This document shows, piece after piece, positions 9,101-16,303 of a DNA stretch of 64,000 bases (its first letter is position 1; every line of letters begins with the position of its first letter). A program made the position numbers and the translations under genes. The notes under the pieces were generated by a model, which was not told the DNA's origin, ran no database searches, and saw only the letters and a list, made by a program, of their open reading frames with translations. Location of the stretch: NCBI GenBank assembly GCA_023390335.1, contig JAEWCZ010000032.1, positions 117,299 through 181,298 of the forward strand, written 5' to 3'. This stretch comes from Bacillota bacterium. GTDB taxonomy: Bacteria; Bacillota; Clostridia; Acetivibrionales; DSM-1351.

Positions 9101-11740
9101 CCGGTAAAAATAGTAAGTGCAGAAGATGTGACTGTTACAAGAAATGCAGGGCAAACACCTGTATTGCCTTCAAAGGTGAAAGTTAATTACAGCAATGGTA
9201 CAACCGGAAATGCTAAAGTATTATGGAACGATATCAGTCAGGCTCAGTATTCATCAGATGGAACTGCTACAGTTGAAGGAACGCTATATGAAAATGAGTA
9301 CGAAAATCCTTTAATACTAAACAGGGCAGATCCATGTATTTATAAACATACCGACGGAAATTACTACTTTACTGCTTCATATACAGATGGTTCAAACGGA
9401 CACAACAATGTAGGCATGTACCAGTATGACCGGATAGTACTTAGAAAAGCATCAACAATTCAGGGCCTTTCCACTGCGACCGAAAAGGTAATATATACAA
9501 AGGCTCCCCTTGGTGGAACCAAAAGTCCCCATGTCTGGGCACCGGAAATACATTTTATTAACGGGAACTGGTACATTTACTATACAACAACCATATCCAG
9601 CACCGACGTTTGGCAAATACGCCCGCATGTATTAATGTGTCCGGGAAATCTGGACCCAATGGTAAAAGAAAACTGGCAGGACAAGGGACAGGTTAAGAAG
9701 ACTAATTCTTCAGATATGGCTTTTAGTGGGTTCTCTCTGGACGAAACTGTTTTTGAGCATAACGGTAATATGTATATGATATGGGCGCAGAATGACCCAA
9801 ATTCAAACTTGTACATTGCAAGAATGAAAGACCCTTATACAATTGATACTAATGCTGTCAAGATAGCCTCAGCTCAATATGATTGGGAGATTCATGCCTA
9901 CAAGGTTAATGAGGGTCCAAGCGTTATTAAGAGAAACGGCAAAATATTTATTTCCTATTCCGCTAGTGGTACGGATGCACTGTATTGTATGGGACTTCTT
10001 ACAGCCTCGGATACAAGTGATTTGCTGAATCCTAATTCATGGGTGAAGACGCCACATCCGGTAATGACCTTCAATACGGCAGCAGGCCAATATGGCCCAG
10101 GACACAATACATTTACAGTGTCCGAGGATGGTACTCAGGATATCCTTGTATACCATGCACGTCAGGAAGAAAAGTACATTAGTAGTAGCTATGAACCACT
10201 GTATGATGCAGGTAGACATACCCGCGTTCAGAAATTGTTCTGGAACAGCGACGGTACTCCGAACTTCGGAGCTCCAATGGCAGACGGAAAAGTATTGTCA
10301 ACGGTAAAGGTTAAAGCAACAATTATAGAAGATAACGTTATAAAAGGAGCATCTGCAACAGGCTATAGTATTATTGGGACTAAATGTGATTCGGCAAATA
10401 AGAAGGCTACGGTATATTTCAGCCTCAGTAACAGTAATGCAAAGGATATCTCATCAGTGCCGTTAATATATCAGTTAGCAAGCGGCTGTACAATAGACGG
10501 AGCAGCGGGGCAACCGGTGAACTTGACACAGCCTGTTTCTATTAGAATCAAAATGCCTGATCAGAGTGTCCAGGAGTGGACCGTAGAAGGAGTGCTCTGC
10601 AATAATCCGGTTTTGGGAGGACAATTTGCTGACCCGGACATCAATGTATTTGGAGACAAATACTATATCTATCCTACCACAGACGGATATTCAGGATGGA
10701 GCGGAACACAGTTCCATGCATTTTCATCATCAGATATGGTTAACTGGAAAGATGAAGGTGTTATTCTTGATGCAGGAGTAGGGAAAGATGTGCCTTGGGC
10801 GGTTGGAAGTGCATGGGCACCAACCGTTGAAGAGAAAAACGGAAAGTACTATTTCTACTTCTGTGCAAAACGTTCCGATGGTAAATCCTGTATTGGAGTT
10901 GCAACCTCGGATAATCCTACAGGGCCGTTTATAGCAGAGAAATCGCCGTTAATCACACCAGAGAATTTGGAAAGTGGTGTTACAGTAAGTCAGACTATAG
11001 ACCCGTCAGTCTTTACAGATGATGACGGAAATTCTTATCTGCTCTTTGGCAATGGCTCACCTGCGGTTGTTCAGTTGAATGCTGATATGATAAGCCTTAA
11101 ATCAGGGTCTATGAAAAATCTGAGTGGTGCTACTGATTTCAGAGAATCAATTACAGTGATTAAGAGAAACGGTCTGTATCATTTCACATGGTCGTGTGAT
11201 GATACAGGTAGTGAAAATTATCATGTAAACTATGGTACGTCAAACAGTCTGTATGGGCCAATTCAATATCAGTACACGGTTTTATCAAAGAATCCGGACA
11301 AAAATATTCTTGGAACCGGACATCAATCAATAATAAAGCTTCCAAACAAGGATGAATATTATATTGCTTACCACAGGTTTGTAACACCATTGGGGCAATA
11401 TAGCAGTGGTCTTGGCTATCATAGAGAGACCTGTATTGATAAAGTGGAGTTTGATGCCAACACCGGGTTAATGAAGGTAGTAATTCCTACATTAGAAGGG
11501 GTGGCAGAAACACCGCTTAACGTCGAAGTAGTAGGTGATTATAACGGAGATAAAACAGTTGACGCAATTGATTTTGCATTCTTAAAACAATACCTACTGG
11601 GTAAGATAGATTGTTTTCCTGTTCAGAACACAATGCTGGTTGGAGATTTGAATATGGATGATGAAATAAATGCTATTGATTTAGCAATACTGAAAGGGTA
11701 TTTGCTAGGTAAATATGATAAATTACCGTATATTAATTAG
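6197..11740 (+). CDS. Triple GH43 arabinanase/arabinofuranosidase/xylosidase with two LamG domains and dockerin
   Basis: A giant secreted cellulosomal hemicellulase of 1847 residues. The order seen is: signal peptide 1-30; LamG/concanavalin-like 32-250; two Ig-like segments about 255-440; GH43 module A about 448-750 (base Asp499 in V-R-D-P-F-I, W-A-P-E-I, acid Glu in V-E-G-P-A); second LamG about 757-965; linker; GH43 module B about 1037-1369 (Asp1045 in R-A-D-P-C-I, W-A-P-E-I-H, N-E-G-P-S-V); Ig-like about 1370-1470; GH43 module C about 1472-1778 (Asp1479 in F-A-D-P-D-I, F-R-E-S-I); type I dockerin about 1780-1845 with two calcium loops starting G-D-Y-N-G-D and G-D-L-N-M-D. GH43 enzymes release arabinose or xylose from arabinan and arabinoxylan; the specificity of each module is not readable here. 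All three keep the catalytic Asp and a Glu candidate, so all may be active. The start is supported by AGGAGG 7 bases upstream. Confidence 0.9.
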   Translation: MIKMRILSCLLITSILAGLFSFMPANKANADTGLMLWYRFNEGTGTKVADSSGNGRDGILNGNYSWITAQNGSGAVDLDGSSGYIKMPNGLLSGLTETTVSARVFVDPSNVNPSWVFNFGTTTDAKSDANAHYLGFLLESGAYRVMLAKAHWTDEQNTKVNSAFSTGVWKYVTYTQKGTIGTLYVDGVKVAENTNVAYTPKDIESTVANFIGRAPYTADNYFKGKVADFRLYNRALSTTEVVELSNGGASDIVAMDKAALTLGDLSQVTSNINLPTTGVNGSTITWVSSDPSLVSSTGYVTRPKYPETDKQATLTATITRGSVSDTKIFQVTVKALLQGQDQTIENAKKQLIIRNADDIRGNITLPSSIVTDGVTIKVTWSTDKPSIVNVNEVVNSGYDSTPAGIVTRPDSDTKVTLTAHLTNGTATGTADLTITVKAKPKTISESDYKGYFFTYFTGASRSDAEQIYFASSQDGLHWKDLNENNPVMTSTVGDKGVRDPFILRSPDGDKFYMVATDLRIANGKGWDAAGTYGSKSVVIWESNDLVNWSKERLVKVSRDDAGCTWAPEIVFDDKTGEYVMFWASRIGADNFSKFRIYVAKTRDFYTFTEPKLYIERSNDVIDATIIKQGGTYYRFSKDEVNKNILIDKCDQLLNKNFVSLPSTSVESQKGVEGPAIFKFNGQNKWCLLLDYYGGGGYYPMVSTDLASGVFTRLSSSEYKLPTGPRHGTVMQVTQAEYNAIMAKWGGAAPVEEPKTTPILEYKFDESKTGNTIVDTSGNNRNGALNGNSAYVYDSEKKSQVLYLDGTTGTFAGFPQGFFDGRNTVTISMDIKPVTASGDFFTFTVGKDTNKYMFLRTRDAESRNAITINSFSNEQEVKATTVSTANKWMNIKLVITPTSMAIYKDGLMLGRNNNVSISMSDLGTSLLAYLGKSFYSSDPYFKGYFDNVKVYNRAFSETEIADEFGIANKPVKIVSAEDVTVTRNAGQTPVLPSKVKVNYSNGTTGNAKVLWNDISQAQYSSDGTATVEGTLYENEYENPLILNRADPCIYKHTDGNYYFTASYTDGSNGHNNVGMYQYDRIVLRKASTIQGLSTATEKVIYTKAPLGGTKSPHVWAPEIHFINGNWYIYYTTTISSTDVWQIRPHVLMCPGNLDPMVKENWQDKGQVKKTNSSDMAFSGFSLDETVFEHNGNMYMIWAQNDPNSNLYIARMKDPYTIDTNAVKIASAQYDWEIHAYKVNEGPSVIKRNGKIFISYSASGTDALYCMGLLTASDTSDLLNPNSWVKTPHPVMTFNTAAGQYGPGHNTFTVSEDGTQDILVYHARQEEKYISSSYEPLYDAGRHTRVQKLFWNSDGTPNFGAPMADGKVLSTVKVKATIIEDNVIKGASATGYSIIGTKCDSANKKATVYFSLSNSNAKDISSVPLIYQLASGCTIDGAAGQPVNLTQPVSIRIKMPDQSVQEWTVEGVLCNNPVLGGQFADPDINVFGDKYYIYPTTDGYSGWSGTQFHAFSSSDMVNWKDEGVILDAGVGKDVPWAVGSAWAPTVEEKNGKYYFYFCAKRSDGKSCIGVATSDNPTGPFIAEKSPLITPENLESGVTVSQTIDPSVFTDDDGNSYLLFGNGSPAVVQLNADMISLKSGSMKNLSGATDFRESITVIKRNGLYHFTWSCDDTGSENYHVNYGTSNSLYGPIQYQYTVLSKNPDKNILGTGHQSIIKLPNKDEYYIAYHRFVTPLGQYSSGLGYHRETCIDKVEFDANTGLMKVVIPTLEGVAETPLNVEVVGDYNGDKTVDAIDFAFLKQYLLGKIDCFPVQNTMLVGDLNMDDEINAIDLAILKGYLLGKYDKLPYIN

Positions 11741-11786
11741 TAAAATTTTCGGGTAGAATTGCAAGAACAAATTGTTTAAATGATGA

Positions 11787-11836
11787 GAAAAAAGTCGCTA
11801 TTTATGGGTTGTGTATTCTTAGATAGTGGCTTTTTT
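11787..11836 (+). terminator. Rho-independent terminator after the triple-GH43 gene
   Basis: AAAAAAGTCGCTATTTA pairs (with G-U) with TAGATAGTGGCTTTTTT across a short loop, and the descending arm ends in a T run. The rest of 11741-12031 is AT-rich with no other feature seen. Confidence 0.75.
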
Positions 11837-12031
11837 CTGTGTATTGTGAGGGTTTTTGAGGGAAGGATATATGTTTTGCCAGTTTGCTGGAAGATGTGGT
11901 AAAATATTGGTTGGGAAGGTTGAGGGTATGATGGGTATAAAAAAGGAATATCCTCAATTTCACTAGGTACAGGAAATTTCAAAGACTATAAAAAAGAAAA
12001 GCGAAAGTAGATTGTAATATAGGAGGAGAAT

Positions 12032-12460
12032 ATGTACGGCATGAATGGTATGAAATATCATAATTATATTATTAATAATTTTAAAACTGAAAGAACACTA
12101 GTTGATGGCTACAAAAGTGAAATCTTAAAAAAAGAAAAGTATGTATTTTTAGGTGACTTTTTAACAAATCTTATTACTTCACAAACAATAAAAATTGAAT
12201 GCAATGCCCAAGATATGACATATTCTTTCTTAACTCCAATTATTAAAAAGATGAATAAAATAATGTCAATTCAACAAGCTTTTTATGAATTAATGTGTGA
12301 AGCGAAACTGATGCCTATAAATGTATCCTACGCAGGAATATATATCAACAATGGGCTAAAATTAGAGTATATTACCAGAGGTTGTAATGCGACATCTACA
12401 GAAACTGATACTATAGATATTCCATTAATTCCTAGTACACAGTATTATAGAGTTAATTGA
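12032..12460 (+). CDS. Small protein of unknown function, partner of a TIR gene
   Basis: 142 residues that I do not recognise. There is no signal peptide or membrane segment; the middle is mixed alpha/beta and the C-terminal part is rich in Thr/Ile. AGGAGG lies 6 bases before the ATG, so the start is good. It stands 31 bases before a TIR-domain gene on the same strand, and the pair is flanked by terminators (11787-11836 and 13677-13727), so it forms a self-contained two-gene unit. By position it could be a regulator, sensor or inhibitor of the TIR protein. That role is inferred from context only. Confidence 0.6.
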   Translation: MYGMNGMKYHNYIINNFKTERTLVDGYKSEILKKEKYVFLGDFLTNLITSQTIKIECNAQDMTYSFLTPIIKKMNKIMSIQQAFYELMCEAKLMPINVSYAGIYINNGLKLEYITRGCNATSTETDTIDIPLIPSTQYYRVN

Positions 12461-12491
12461 GCGAATAACGCCAAAGGGGAGGATAAAAGGA

Positions 12492-13532
12492 ATGGTAAAT
12501 GTATTTATTTCATATTGTCAAAAGGATGGAATTTATGCAGATAACATAGATTTGTATTTTAAAGGTAAAGGTATAAAATTACATAGGGATGTAAGAGATA
12601 TTAGCTCTTGGAAGAGCATTCGAGTGTATATGCAAAGTATCAGAGACATGGATTATGCAGTACTTATTATCACAGATAATTATTTGAAATCTTTCAATTG
12701 TATGTATGAAGTATTGGAATTTATCAAAGAAAGAAACTATCAAGATAAGATTTTCCCCGTAGTAGTGGAAAGGAGCATATATAATCCGTCTGGACGGATA
12801 AAGTATATAACTCATTGGCAGGATAAATTTAAAAAACTCAAATATGAAATGAATAAAATTGAAGATGTTATAAATGCAGGTTCAATAATAGATGATTTGA
12901 AAAGAACGCAAAACATAACTTTTAATATTGATGAGTTTTTGTGCAAGGTTGCTGATATGAACAATCCTAGCATTCCAGATATTAATGTATCCATAGAGAA
13001 TAAGCTAAGGGAACAGGGCCTGTTTTGTGAGGAACAGGAACGGAAATCAATCGAAAAAGGTGATGCCGATATATTTTCAACACTAGATATCCCTAAAATG
13101 TTTTTAGATTCTGAGACTACGGATTTAGAAAGAAACACATTTATGGCGAATAGTTTTAGTAGAATTAATTTCATGCTTGGTGAGCTTTGCAAACAGTTAG
13201 AAAAAGAAAATAGCAACTTTCAAGTAGATATAGAAGAAATTAACAGTAAAACAATGTCGTATGAATTTTATAGAAATGGCAGTCAAGTAAGGGCATTGAG
13301 AATATTTCTAGGAAATTCATTCGGAGGGAAAGAATACAGTATCGGTATATCTTGTGAACGATTTTCTATTGGAAATAATAGTTCATTTAACGGAATGTTT
13401 TCTCCAAAAGTTGAAAACGGACAATTAATGCTTTACTCAATGTTTTCGATGACAGGGCAAAAAACAATATCTGTTGAAGAAGCAGTAAAAGAAATATGGA
13501 TAAGTCATATAAAACCTTATATAGAAAGATAG
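12492..13532 (+). CDS. TIR-domain protein, probable NAD-consuming defence effector
   Basis: 346 residues. Residues 1-130 are a TIR domain: V-N-V-F-I-S-Y-C-Q-K-D at the start, A-V-L-I-I-T-D-N-Y at strand D, and a candidate catalytic Glu73 in N-C-M-Y-E-V-L-E-F, the place where NADase TIRs carry their glutamate. Residues about 175-346 are a separate soluble domain I do not recognise, with a charged helix near F-S-R-I-N-F-M-L-G-E-L and several beta strands. It may sense the trigger. TIR proteins with such tails act in anti-phage abortive infection by depleting NAD or making a cyclic-ADP-ribose signal; that is family knowledge, not shown here. It follows the 142-residue gene and has a purine-rich ribosome binding site. 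Confidence 0.8.
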   Translation: MVNVFISYCQKDGIYADNIDLYFKGKGIKLHRDVRDISSWKSIRVYMQSIRDMDYAVLIITDNYLKSFNCMYEVLEFIKERNYQDKIFPVVVERSIYNPSGRIKYITHWQDKFKKLKYEMNKIEDVINAGSIIDDLKRTQNITFNIDEFLCKVADMNNPSIPDINVSIENKLREQGLFCEEQERKSIEKGDADIFSTLDIPKMFLDSETTDLERNTFMANSFSRINFMLGELCKQLEKENSNFQVDIEEINSKTMSYEFYRNGSQVRALRIFLGNSFGGKEYSIGISCERFSIGNNSSFNGMFSPKVENGQLMLYSMFSMTGQKTISVEEAVKEIWISHIKPYIER

Positions 13533-13676
13533 AAAAAACAGTTAATATATTTGGATATTTTAACTGATATAGTAGCTGACCCCATACCACACACGTTGAG
13601 AGTATAATATGGATGCAGCTAGTGGATAAAAACGAAGAATGAAAGATCCAAACACAATATATAGTGGAATTTTAAG

Positions 13677-13727
13677 AAAAGGGCCCGAAACGCAGGCGGA
13701 AATCACCTGTGTTTCGGGCCCTTTTTT
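13677..13727. terminator. Strong bidirectional terminator hairpin
   Basis: AAAAGGGCCCGAAAC and its complement GTTTCGGGCCCTTTT flank a further partly paired stretch (GCAGGCG/ACCTGT). The descending arm ends in six T and the ascending arm begins with four A, so it could stop transcription from either side. It insulates the TIR unit from the ABC-3C operon. Confidence 0.85.
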
Positions 13728-13873
13728 GATGGGTTTGTGGATGCAAAGGCCGTTTGCTTGGATTTTATTTTTCAGTGGATTAAGTAGAAAAGTCAATTTT
13801 TGCATAGATTGTATTTTAATCTGATGGAATTCTAGCTCACATTACATAATTTTATAGAAAATATGGATATATA

Positions 13874-13882
13874 TGGTATAAT
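13874..13882 (+). promoter_or_regulatory. Probable extended -10 promoter of the ABC-3C operon
   Basis: TGGTATAAT matches the extended -10 consensus TGnTATAAT, 110 bases before the operon's first ATG. No good -35 box is visible at the standard distance, which is normal for extended -10 promoters. Confidence 0.45.
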
Positions 13883-13991
13883 TGTGTTGGTACTGGTCTG
13901 ATATAGAAGTTTGGCTATTAATTTTTAAGAATAGGCTTCGTATTTAGTCTTAACTATAAATAGAGTTTTTCAAACAATAGGGAGTGGTTTT

Positions 13992-15539
13992 ATGCCTCAT
14001 AGTGCAATACCTTCATGGTATGGATATAGATATCAAGGGCAGCTTGCAATTTACTATGCCTTAAAAAAGATTGATCAAGTATTAGAAAAGATTACTGAGA
14101 ATGATGAAGTTAAGAAAGAAGTTATGTTAAAGCAAGAACTCAAGAGATACAAGCTTGAGATAGAATATATGGAGGATTTTGCAATCCGCTATTATGATGA
14201 AGATATGGAGAATTTTAAATATATTTCATTTCATCAAGTAAAAGCTAGTGATAGTAAAAGTAAGATTGATAAAGATGCAATTTATGGTGTGATTGAAAAT
14301 ATAATTGAGGCTGATAGAAAAGGATTAACAAAAAATACTATTGGATATATTCATGTTACAGATGGTAGTTATGATTTGGCAAGCTATGACTTTAAGGGAA
14401 TTCATGATGAACAATGTAAAAAACAGTTGGTAGAAATACAAGAAATAATATCAAAACAAGATGATTGGAAAGAATTGCTTAAATGTATTAGTGGGCAAGG
14501 TGAAAAATATTCTGTAAAAAAAAGAATACATCAAAAGTTAAGTGAACTTGAAATTAAAAAAGAAGAAAAAAACCAAGAAAATATAAAGAAGATATTATCA
14601 GAAATTCAGAAGGAAATACAAAATACTGTTTTTCCGAGTACTAGTGTAAATATTCAGATATATTCAAAGATATATTTTGAAAAGATAATCGACATTGAGT
14701 ATGAAATTATAAGAACAATTGCAGATATTCATAGACGACTCAAAAAATATAATGAATGTATGAATGAGAAAACTGTAAAAAGGAAGATTTTACCGCAACT
14801 AATTGAGAAACTGACCGAATTCATAGATGATATGAAAAAAAAGCCTGACTTGAATCCTGTTATCGAATTTATGGATATTTATGGGTTTATTATACCCCCA
14901 TCAGAAGGGGTTGATTTAAACTATGAAGCTTATCGGTTTAGAGTAAATATAGCAGATAGTTTTCCGGTGTATACTGAAGAGCACTGTGCCAAAGAAATAT
15001 ATGATTGTACTAACTGTGAAAATTGTACAAACTGCAATCTAGCTTGCTTTATGGAAGAGTTTAAAGAGCTAAGTGTTAGTCAAGTTAGTAGATTATTGAA
15101 AAATATAGCCGTAGCAAGAAATATTAATTATTCAGAGCAGCAGATTCCAGCAGTCGAAGATATTCATCGTACAATATTTAGATACTTAAGAGAAGTTAAT
15201 AAGTTTAAGCTAGAAAATGATACACGGATAACAACTTACTATGATAATAAAAATTATTGGTGTACTTGTGAAAGTGAAATAAGTGAATACAAATTAAATA
15301 AATATAAAAGTAATATTGTAGAAGTTCTATTCGAAGCAGACTTCCTTATAGCGGATAAACCTTCGGAGAGTTTTGAGGTTACAGGCATTTTAGAAGGTAT
15401 TTTAGCAGATAAAACTATAAATTTTAGCCCGGAAAATCAAGAGAAACTAGAAGAATATAGGAGCAGGATTTTGAATACTAAAACTAATATAAAAGCAATA
15501 ACTATTGAAGAGGCTAAAGGGGTGTTGTGTAATGATTGA
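13992..15539 (+). CDS. ABC-3C effector: Cap4/DUF4297-like nuclease fused to an ABC-3C C-terminal domain
   Basis: 515 residues, cytoplasmic. The N-terminal ~120 residues look like a PD-(D/E)xK nuclease of the Cap4/DUF4297 type: an opening S-W-Y-G-Y-R-Y-Q-G-Q helix (8-17), Glu61/Asp62 in Y-M-E-D-F, and Q82-V-K84 in F-H-Q-V-K-A, the Q-x-K form of the catalytic core in these dsDNA nucleases. A coiled-coil-rich middle follows. Around residues 338-352 there are five cysteines in C-T-N-C-E-N-C-T-N-C, which could bind metal. The C-terminal part fits the conserved tail of ABC-three-component systems. Its last 8 bases (ATGATTGA) overlap the next gene, implying coupled translation. Expected role: the toxic nuclease arm of an anti-phage or anti-plasmid system controlled by the SMC-like ATPase downstream. 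The nuclease assignment is by motif reading. Confidence 0.75.
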   Translation: MPHSAIPSWYGYRYQGQLAIYYALKKIDQVLEKITENDEVKKEVMLKQELKRYKLEIEYMEDFAIRYYDEDMENFKYISFHQVKASDSKSKIDKDAIYGVIENIIEADRKGLTKNTIGYIHVTDGSYDLASYDFKGIHDEQCKKQLVEIQEIISKQDDWKELLKCISGQGEKYSVKKRIHQKLSELEIKKEEKNQENIKKILSEIQKEIQNTVFPSTSVNIQIYSKIYFEKIIDIEYEIIRTIADIHRRLKKYNECMNEKTVKRKILPQLIEKLTEFIDDMKKKPDLNPVIEFMDIYGFIIPPSEGVDLNYEAYRFRVNIADSFPVYTEEHCAKEIYDCTNCENCTNCNLACFMEEFKELSVSQVSRLLKNIAVARNINYSEQQIPAVEDIHRTIFRYLREVNKFKLENDTRITTYYDNKNYWCTCESEISEYKLNKYKSNIVEVLFEADFLIADKPSESFEVTGILEGILADKTINFSPENQEKLEEYRSRILNTKTNIKAITIEEAKGVLCND

Positions 15540-16302
15540 TATTATCAAAAAAATATTAGAAGAGAATCAATATAAGTTGTTACAAAATGTAGATAATAGA
15601 TTTTATTTTTTAAAGAACAATTCTGAAAATAAGCAAGACTATTATTTGATTTATAATTTGGGTAGCTATGAAAGTATAGAGATGCTTACCAAGAAAATAA
15701 AAGAATCTGAAAATGATTTTAACGATATGAGAAAGCATGGTCCAAGTGTAGAAAAGAATACAACTGCGCTTTATATTTTAAAAACAGATCAGAAGGTAGA
15801 TGCGTCAAATCAATTATGGCATAAAATTTGTGAAATTGAGGAAATAGTAACCTATATGAAACGTAATGTGCTTTGCTACATAGAGGAAGAAGAACTTGAA
15901 ATAAATAAAATTGCTGGAAGTTTAACCGACGAGATAATGAATTATCTAATCGGTAAGGAAAACTTTGGAGTGTTCAAGAAGAATGGGGAATTAAAGTATG
16001 AAATTTTATCCAAGATATTTATAAAAATGCATTGTTTAAAATATAAATTTGATCCAAATGATTTTTCTGATGTAGACCAAAGTGTCAGAGACATATTAGC
16101 AGTTAAAAACATCCACAAAAAGTTTGTCGAAAATCTTGATTTGTTATATAAAAACCTTGATGATGCTATATATAAAAGAGTAAGTGAAGATGAAATCATT
16201 GATAATTACATGGAAAAGCTTCTAAAAGATAATATTGAAATAAAATCAATTGATGAGTCAGTTGACAAAGAAATAAATAGAAGATTGCAAAGGCAGGTAT
16301 AA
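15532..16302 (+). CDS. ABC-three-component system middle component
   Basis: 256 residues. I place the start at ATG 15532 because it follows AAAGGGG and overlaps the upstream stop as ATGATTGA; an earlier in-frame ATG at 15505 lies inside the previous gene. The protein opens with I-I-K-K-I-L-E-E-N-Q and is largely helical and charged (Glu/Lys-rich), with no membrane segment and no obvious enzyme motif. Its size and its place between an effector with an ABC-3C tail and an SMC-like ATPase match the middle component (MC) of ABC-3C systems, which is thought to link ATPase and effector. The assignment rests mainly on context. Confidence 0.65.
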   Translation: MIDIIKKILEENQYKLLQNVDNRFYFLKNNSENKQDYYLIYNLGSYESIEMLTKKIKESENDFNDMRKHGPSVEKNTTALYILKTDQKVDASNQLWHKICEIEEIVTYMKRNVLCYIEEEELEINKIAGSLTDEIMNYLIGKENFGVFKKNGELKYEILSKIFIKMHCLKYKFDPNDFSDVDQSVRDILAVKNIHKKFVENLDLLYKNLDDAIYKRVSEDEIIDNYMEKLLKDNIEIKSIDESVDKEINRRLQRQV

Positions 16303-16303
16303 A

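Larger units (their letters stand above)
13533..13991. other. Intergenic region between the TIR unit and the ABC-3C operon
   Basis: This stretch holds a very strong GC-rich terminator hairpin at 13677-13727 and, near 13874-13882, the probable extended -10 promoter of the following operon. No coding sequence was identified. Short ORFs here only read through the hairpin. Confidence 0.5.

Noticed and set aside
13560..13824. Opposed 61- and 81-codon ORFs around 13.6-13.8 kb
   Set aside because: Both read through a strong terminator hairpin, and the similar peptide segment G-P-E-T-Q arises from the palindrome itself.
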